Assembly: GCA_045656345.1 (NCBI GenBank)
Contig: JAZOQZ010000121.1
Location: 1 to 9,981, forward strand
Length of the DNA stretch: 9,981 bases
Direction: 5' to 3'
Source: SIG452 sp045656345
Lineage (GTDB): Bacteria > Bacillota > Clostridia > UMGS1840
The notes below the pieces were generated by a model that had not been told where the DNA came from, ran no database searches, and saw nothing but the letters and a program-made list of their open reading frames with translations. Shown piece by piece: positions 7,150 to 9,981 of this stretch. Made by a program: the position numbers and the translations under genes. Each line of letters starts with the position of its first letter. Position 1 is the stretch's first letter.

Positions 7150-8115
7150 TTATCCCCTTTCATTAGGCTCTCTGTCGGTAAACTCAAAGTGAGTTAAGGG
7201 AGCTTCTGCGTCGATATCTTCACCGGCAACATAATCGCCGTAAAATTCGTTGATGTCTTTGATGAATTTTCTGTTGAATAAATGAAGCGGAATGCCCTGG
7301 GGACAAACACGGCTGCATTCGCCACAGTCGGTACATCTGCCTGCCACGTGGAATGCACGGATAATATGGAACATATTTTCCTGGAAATCATCCACATTTG
7401 CTTTCTGTGCAGTGTCAAATTTGGTGCTGTCGAACACACATTTTCTGCAGCTGCAAGCAGGACATACATTTCTGCAGGCGTTACAACGAATACATTTGGA
7501 TAATTCCTTACGGAAGAATGCAAATTTTTCTTCGGAAGACATTTTTTCGATTGCTTCAATTTCATCGAAACGTCCTTTGATTGCGGTGTCACGAGATTCT
7601 AACATCTGTTCGTCAAAAACCACGTGTTCTTTTCCTTTGCAGGAGTAGCAACGGGATAACATTACATCATCGTAAGAAACAGTTTTGTCACCATAAACAG
7701 TAGAAATCGCTAAGGTATCGCAAGCATCGGTCATTTCGATGCCTTTGATGGTTTCAATCCCTTTCACGCCCTGTTTTTTGATTGCTTCAATATCTAATTT
7801 CCCTTTACATCCAACACCGATGATATAAGCTTTATCACGGTCCACACGATGTTCCTTAAGCAGCTGGTTAAAGCTGTAGGAATCGCAGGGTTTTAAGAAT
7901 ACTAAGGTTTTGCCTTCCTTTTTGGAAGCTTCAATCATATATTTGCTTAAGTTTGCACCGCAGAAGCCGTTATAAACAAACTCGGATAACGCTTCTTCAG
8001 TTTCAAAGAATGCCGGTTCGGGATTATATGCTAAATCGCCGTTTTTCCAGCCCAGTACACGAGAAACGGTACCGTCTTTTAACAGTTCTTTTGCACGAGT
8101 TACTAATTCTTGCAT
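7150..8115 (-). CDS. flxC: 4Fe-4S dicluster protein, probable FlxC, diverged paralogue of FlxB
   Basis: This 321-residue cytoplasmic iron-sulfur protein is built on the same plan as FlxB. It has FLKPCDSYSFN (73-83) where FlxB has GIKACDIQGIE, then CIRCNACRNVCPACSCRKC (208-226) and CTDCGECSRVCPQGIPL (261-277). Additional Cys at 52, 103, 132, 156 and 159 (CYSC) could hold another cluster. The RCWDSC block of FlxB is missing, and the two ferredoxin motifs lie closer together (53 instead of 78 residues). It is likely an electron relay between the FlxAB pair and FlxD/HdrA. The start codon overlaps the flxD reading frame by 13 bases, with GGGGGA upstream, so translation is probably coupled. Assignment as FlxC rests on gene context and architecture more than on a diagnostic motif; the iron-sulfur nature is certain. 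It is not HdrB, since no CCG domain is present. Confidence 0.75.
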   Translation of the reverse strand: MQELVTRAKELLKDGTVSRVLGWKNGDLAYNPEPAFFETEEALSEFVYNGFCGANLSKYMIEASKKEGKTLVFLKPCDSYSFNQLLKEHRVDRDKAYIIGVGCKGKLDIEAIKKQGVKGIETIKGIEMTDACDTLAISTVYGDKTVSYDDVMLSRCYSCKGKEHVVFDEQMLESRDTAIKGRFDEIEAIEKMSSEEKFAFFRKELSKCIRCNACRNVCPACSCRKCVFDSTKFDTAQKANVDDFQENMFHIIRAFHVAGRCTDCGECSRVCPQGIPLHLFNRKFIKDINEFYGDYVAGEDIDAEAPLTHFEFTDREPNERG

Positions 8116-8543
8116 CGTAAATCCCCCAATCTCACATTTTTACCCAGAGAACGGATGGTATCCACAAATTCGTTCATGGTCTGGGAGAATTTTACGCCTT
8201 CTGCCGCAGATACCCATTCCACACGGGTTCTGCCCTTTTCGATGCCTAAGTATTCCAGCATAGAGAATAACAGAGTCATACGGCGTCTTGCATAGTAGTT
8301 ACCGGTAGAATAGTGGCAGTCTCCGGGGTGACATCCGCAAAGGATAACACCGTCGGCACCTTTTTCAAATGCTCTTAAAATGAACATCGGATTTACACGG
8401 CAAGAACAAGGCACTTTGATGATTTTTACATCAGCGGGATAAGAGAGACGGCTGCTGCCGGCTAAATCCGCACCTGCATAACTACACCAGTTACAGCAAA
8501 ATGCAACAATTTTCGGTCTGAATTCGTTTTCGTTTAACGGCAT
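8103..8543 (-). CDS. flxD: MvhD/FlpD-type delta subunit (FlxD), 2Fe-2S electron adaptor to HdrA
   Basis: This 146-residue protein is a full-length member of the MvhD/FlpD/FlxD family, the small 2Fe-2S subunit that connects hydrogenases, formate dehydrogenases or NADH modules to HdrA. The family blocks are all visible: FCCNWCSYAGAD (15-26), VPCSCRVNP (44-52), ILCGCHPGDCHY (67-78) followed by GNYYARRR (81-88), and VEWVSAAEG (108-116). Where the family usually has Cys-Ser-Gly or Cys-Thr-Gly before Arg, this protein has Cys-Ser-Cys-Arg, which adds Cys48. The start overlaps the end of hdrA by 10 bases, and a strong GGAGGTGG site at 8551-8558 lies inside the hdrA frame, about 8 bases before the ATG. 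This tight coupling fits one-to-one assembly with HdrA. Confidence 0.92.
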   Translation of the reverse strand: MPLNENEFRPKIVAFCCNWCSYAGADLAGSSRLSYPADVKIIKVPCSCRVNPMFILRAFEKGADGVILCGCHPGDCHYSTGNYYARRRMTLLFSMLEYLGIEKGRTRVEWVSAAEGVKFSQTMNEFVDTIRSLGKNVRLGDLRCKN

Positions 8544-9981
8544 ATCGCATCCACCTCCGCAATAATTTGTCTGTTAGAGAAGCCCTGTAAGTCCATAGCA
8601 CCGGAAGGACAGGTAACGGTACAAGCACCGCAACCCTGACACAGAGCGCTGTTGACCTGAGCGATTCTTCTTGTTTCACGGATACCGTGATCGTTTACTT
8701 CTTTATCAATATAGGTGATTGCTCCGTAGGGACAAACATTTGCACACTGAGAGCAACCGTTACATAACAGTTCATCGGGTTTTGCAGTGCAGGGGTTGGT
8801 AGTCAGTTTGTCTTTTGCAAGTAAACCGATTGCTTTAACCGCTGCCGCACCTGCCTGAGCAACTGTTTCGGGAATATCTTTGGGACCCTGACATACGCCG
8901 GAGAGGAATACCCCTGCTGTGGGAGATTCCACAGGACGAAGCTTCGGATGTGCTTCGGTTAAGAAGTTGTTGGTATCGATACTTGCAGTCAGCATAGTTG
9001 CAATTTTACGAACAGATGCTTCCGGTTCGATTGCAGTTGCCAATACAACCATATCTGCTTCTTTTAAAATCTGTTTGTTATCTAATAAGTCGGAACCCTG
9101 AACCAACAGTTTACCGTTAGGCAGCGGAGCAACTTTACCAACCTGACCTTTTACATAATTCACGCCATATTCTTCCACAGCACGTCTGTAGAATTCATCG
9201 AAGTTCTTACCGGGAGTACGAACATCAATATAGAATACGGTAACATTCACATCCGGATATTTATCACGGATTAACATTGCGTGTTTTGCAGTGTACATAC
9301 AACAGATTTTGGAGCAGTAGCTCTTACCTCTGTTATCAGCACAACGGCTGCCAACACACTGAATGAATACCATTTCTTTGGGTGCCTTACCGTCGGACAA
9401 ACGTTCTAAGTGACCTTTGGTAGGACCTGCAGCGTTCATAATACGTTCCAGTTCTAAAGAGGTGATAACGTCTTTACTCTGGTTGTATGCATATTCGTCG
9501 TAGTTATCTAATTTAATAGTATCGAAACCGGTTGCTACAACAATTGCGCCGTATTTTTCGGTTACGATTTCGTCCTGCTGGTTATAATCAATTGCGCCTG
9601 CCTGACAAACTTTTTCACAAACACCGCATTTGCCGGTTTTGAATTTGGTACAAGCTTCACGGTCAATTACGGGTACGTTAGGAATTGCCTGAGCAAAAGG
9701 AGTGTAAATGGCACTTCTGGTATTTAAACCTCTGTTAAATTCGTTTAAGGATTTTTTAGAAGGACATTTTTCCTGACAAACACCGCAACCTGTACATTTT
9801 GACATATCAACGCTTCTTGCTTTTTTACGAATATCTACTGTAAAGTCGCCAACGAAGCCAGATACTTTATCTACTTCACTATATGTATAAATCGTGATAT
9901 TTTTATGTGCTGCAGCTTCTACCATTTTTGGAGTAAGAATACATGCAGAACAGTCAAGTGTTGGGAATGTCTTGTCTAACT
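8534..9981 (-). CDS. hdrA: Heterodisulfide reductase subunit A-like FAD/iron-sulfur protein (5' end outside window)
   Basis: HdrA is the flavin-containing core of Hdr complexes, where the FAD can split electron pairs between a high-potential acceptor and ferredoxin. The reading frame stays open to the right edge, so the first visible Met (9925) is internal; the codons before it read as the HdrA block FPTLDCSACILTPKMVE. About 480 codons are visible, out of roughly 650 usual. The FAD-binding N-terminus is missing. Counting from Met 9925, an inserted ferredoxin domain has CTGCGVCQEKCP (44-55) and a Cys92/100/103/107 set. A flavoprotein domain follows, with CVGSRC (190-195), YCSKICC (203-209) and FLSGVCQGPKDIPETVAQAG (340-359). 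The C-terminal ferredoxin domain has CNGCSQCANVCP (388-399) and CQGCGACTVTCP (429-440). At least four 4Fe-4S clusters are expected. It overlaps flxD and heads the visible Flx-Frd run. hdrB and hdrC are not in the window but could lie upstream. Confidence 0.92.
   Translation of the reverse strand, partial: LDKTFPTLDCSACILTPKMVEAAAHKNITIYTYSEVDKVSGFVGDFTVDIRKKARSVDMSKCTGCGVCQEKCPSKKSLNEFNRGLNTRSAIYTPFAQAIPNVPVIDREACTKFKTGKCGVCEKVCQAGAIDYNQQDEIVTEKYGAIVVATGFDTIKLDNYDEYAYNQSKDVITSLELERIMNAAGPTKGHLERLSDGKAPKEMVFIQCVGSRCADNRGKSYCSKICCMYTAKHAMLIRDKYPDVNVTVFYIDVRTPGKNFDEFYRRAVEEYGVNYVKGQVGKVAPLPNGKLLVQGSDLLDNKQILKEADMVVLATAIEPEASVRKIATMLTASIDTNNFLTEAHPKLRPVESPTAGVFLSGVCQGPKDIPETVAQAGAAAVKAIGLLAKDKLTTNPCTAKPDELLCNGCSQCANVCPYGAITYIDKEVNDHGIRETRRIAQVNSALCQGCGACTVTCPSGAMDLQGFSNRQIIAEVDAICR
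8551..8558 (-). promoter_or_regulatory. Ribosome binding site of flxD inside hdrA
   Basis: GGAGGTGG on the minus strand lies within the last codons of hdrA, about 8 bases before the flxD ATG at 8543. It decides the flxD start and shows that the 10-base gene overlap is real rather than a frameshift between two parts of one gene. Confidence 0.8.

Noticed and set aside
7194..7592. 132-codon minus-strand open frame inside flxC
   Set aside because: It is the shifted reading of the flxC ferredoxin region. The flxC frame holds intact CxxCxxCxxxCP motifs, so this is a shadow.
7292..7648. 118-codon plus-strand open frame opposite flxC
   Set aside because: It is antisense to the Cys-rich flxC region and overlaps several other shadow frames; there is no domain pattern.
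5258..8115. Anaerobic sulfite reductase operon (asrABC)
   Set aside because: FlxA and FlxB resemble AsrB and AsrA, but the third protein (FlxC) shows no sirohaem-type sulfite reductase motif, and the neighbours are hdrA, flxD and frdBA.
8103..8543. Frameshift splitting one long HdrA-MvhD fusion
   Set aside because: HdrA-MvhD fusions exist, but here a strong GGAGGTGG site precedes a proper ATG, and hdrA ends naturally after its C-terminal ferredoxin domain, so two overlapping genes are the better reading.
1..9981. CRISPR arrays, tRNA or rRNA genes, insertion sequences, attachment sites
   Set aside because: I saw no spaced direct repeats, cloverleaf-like or rRNA segments, transposase motifs or flanking repeats. 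Nearly all the sequence is coding, and the gaps are accounted for by the terminator, promoter and hairpin.

Overview
The window holds nine protein-coding genes, all on the minus strand. Seven of them (2949 to the right edge) form one tightly packed run of flavin and iron-sulfur redox genes, with gaps of at most 21 bases and several overlaps. AT-rich intergenic sequence, near-consensus sigma-A promoter elements, GGAGG-type ribosome binding sites and oxygen-labile iron-sulfur enzymes suggest a strictly anaerobic, low-GC, Clostridia-like bacterium. That placement is an inference; no marker gene is present.

In transcription order (right to left) the main operon reads: hdrA (5' end outside the window), flxD (MvhD-type delta subunit), flxC and flxB (two related iron-sulfur proteins of the AsrA/HydB type), flxA (FAD/NAD-binding AsrB/HydG type), frdB (2Fe-2S plus two 4Fe-4S), frdA (flavoprotein of the fumarate reductase/succinate dehydrogenase family), a hairpin just after the frdA stop, and a membrane transporter of the AspT/YidE family. 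A strong intrinsic terminator at 1560-1599 closes the run. Directly beyond it, a TTGACA/TATAAT promoter starts a separate unit encoding a cytoplasmic MGH1/GH63-like glycoside hydrolase (3-1466).

The most interesting reading is that these seven genes encode a soluble NADH-linked fumarate reductase built on the HdrA/Flx electron-bifurcation scaffold. FlxA would oxidise NADH, FlxB, FlxC and FlxD would pass electrons to the FAD of HdrA, and HdrA would split them between low-potential ferredoxin and fumarate at FrdAB. In this model FrdAB takes the place usually held by HdrBC. The sequence supports a soluble, quinone-independent enzyme. FrdA keeps recognisable active-site residues but has Asn where the covalent FAD-binding His normally lies, FrdB has a fourth Cys in both ferredoxin motifs instead of a 3Fe-4S pattern, and no membrane-anchor subunit is encoded between 2949 and 9981. 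The transporter could exchange C4-dicarboxylates or aspartate for the reduced product. Bifurcation, reaction direction, substrate and absence of HdrBC are inferences; genes to the right of 9981 are not visible.
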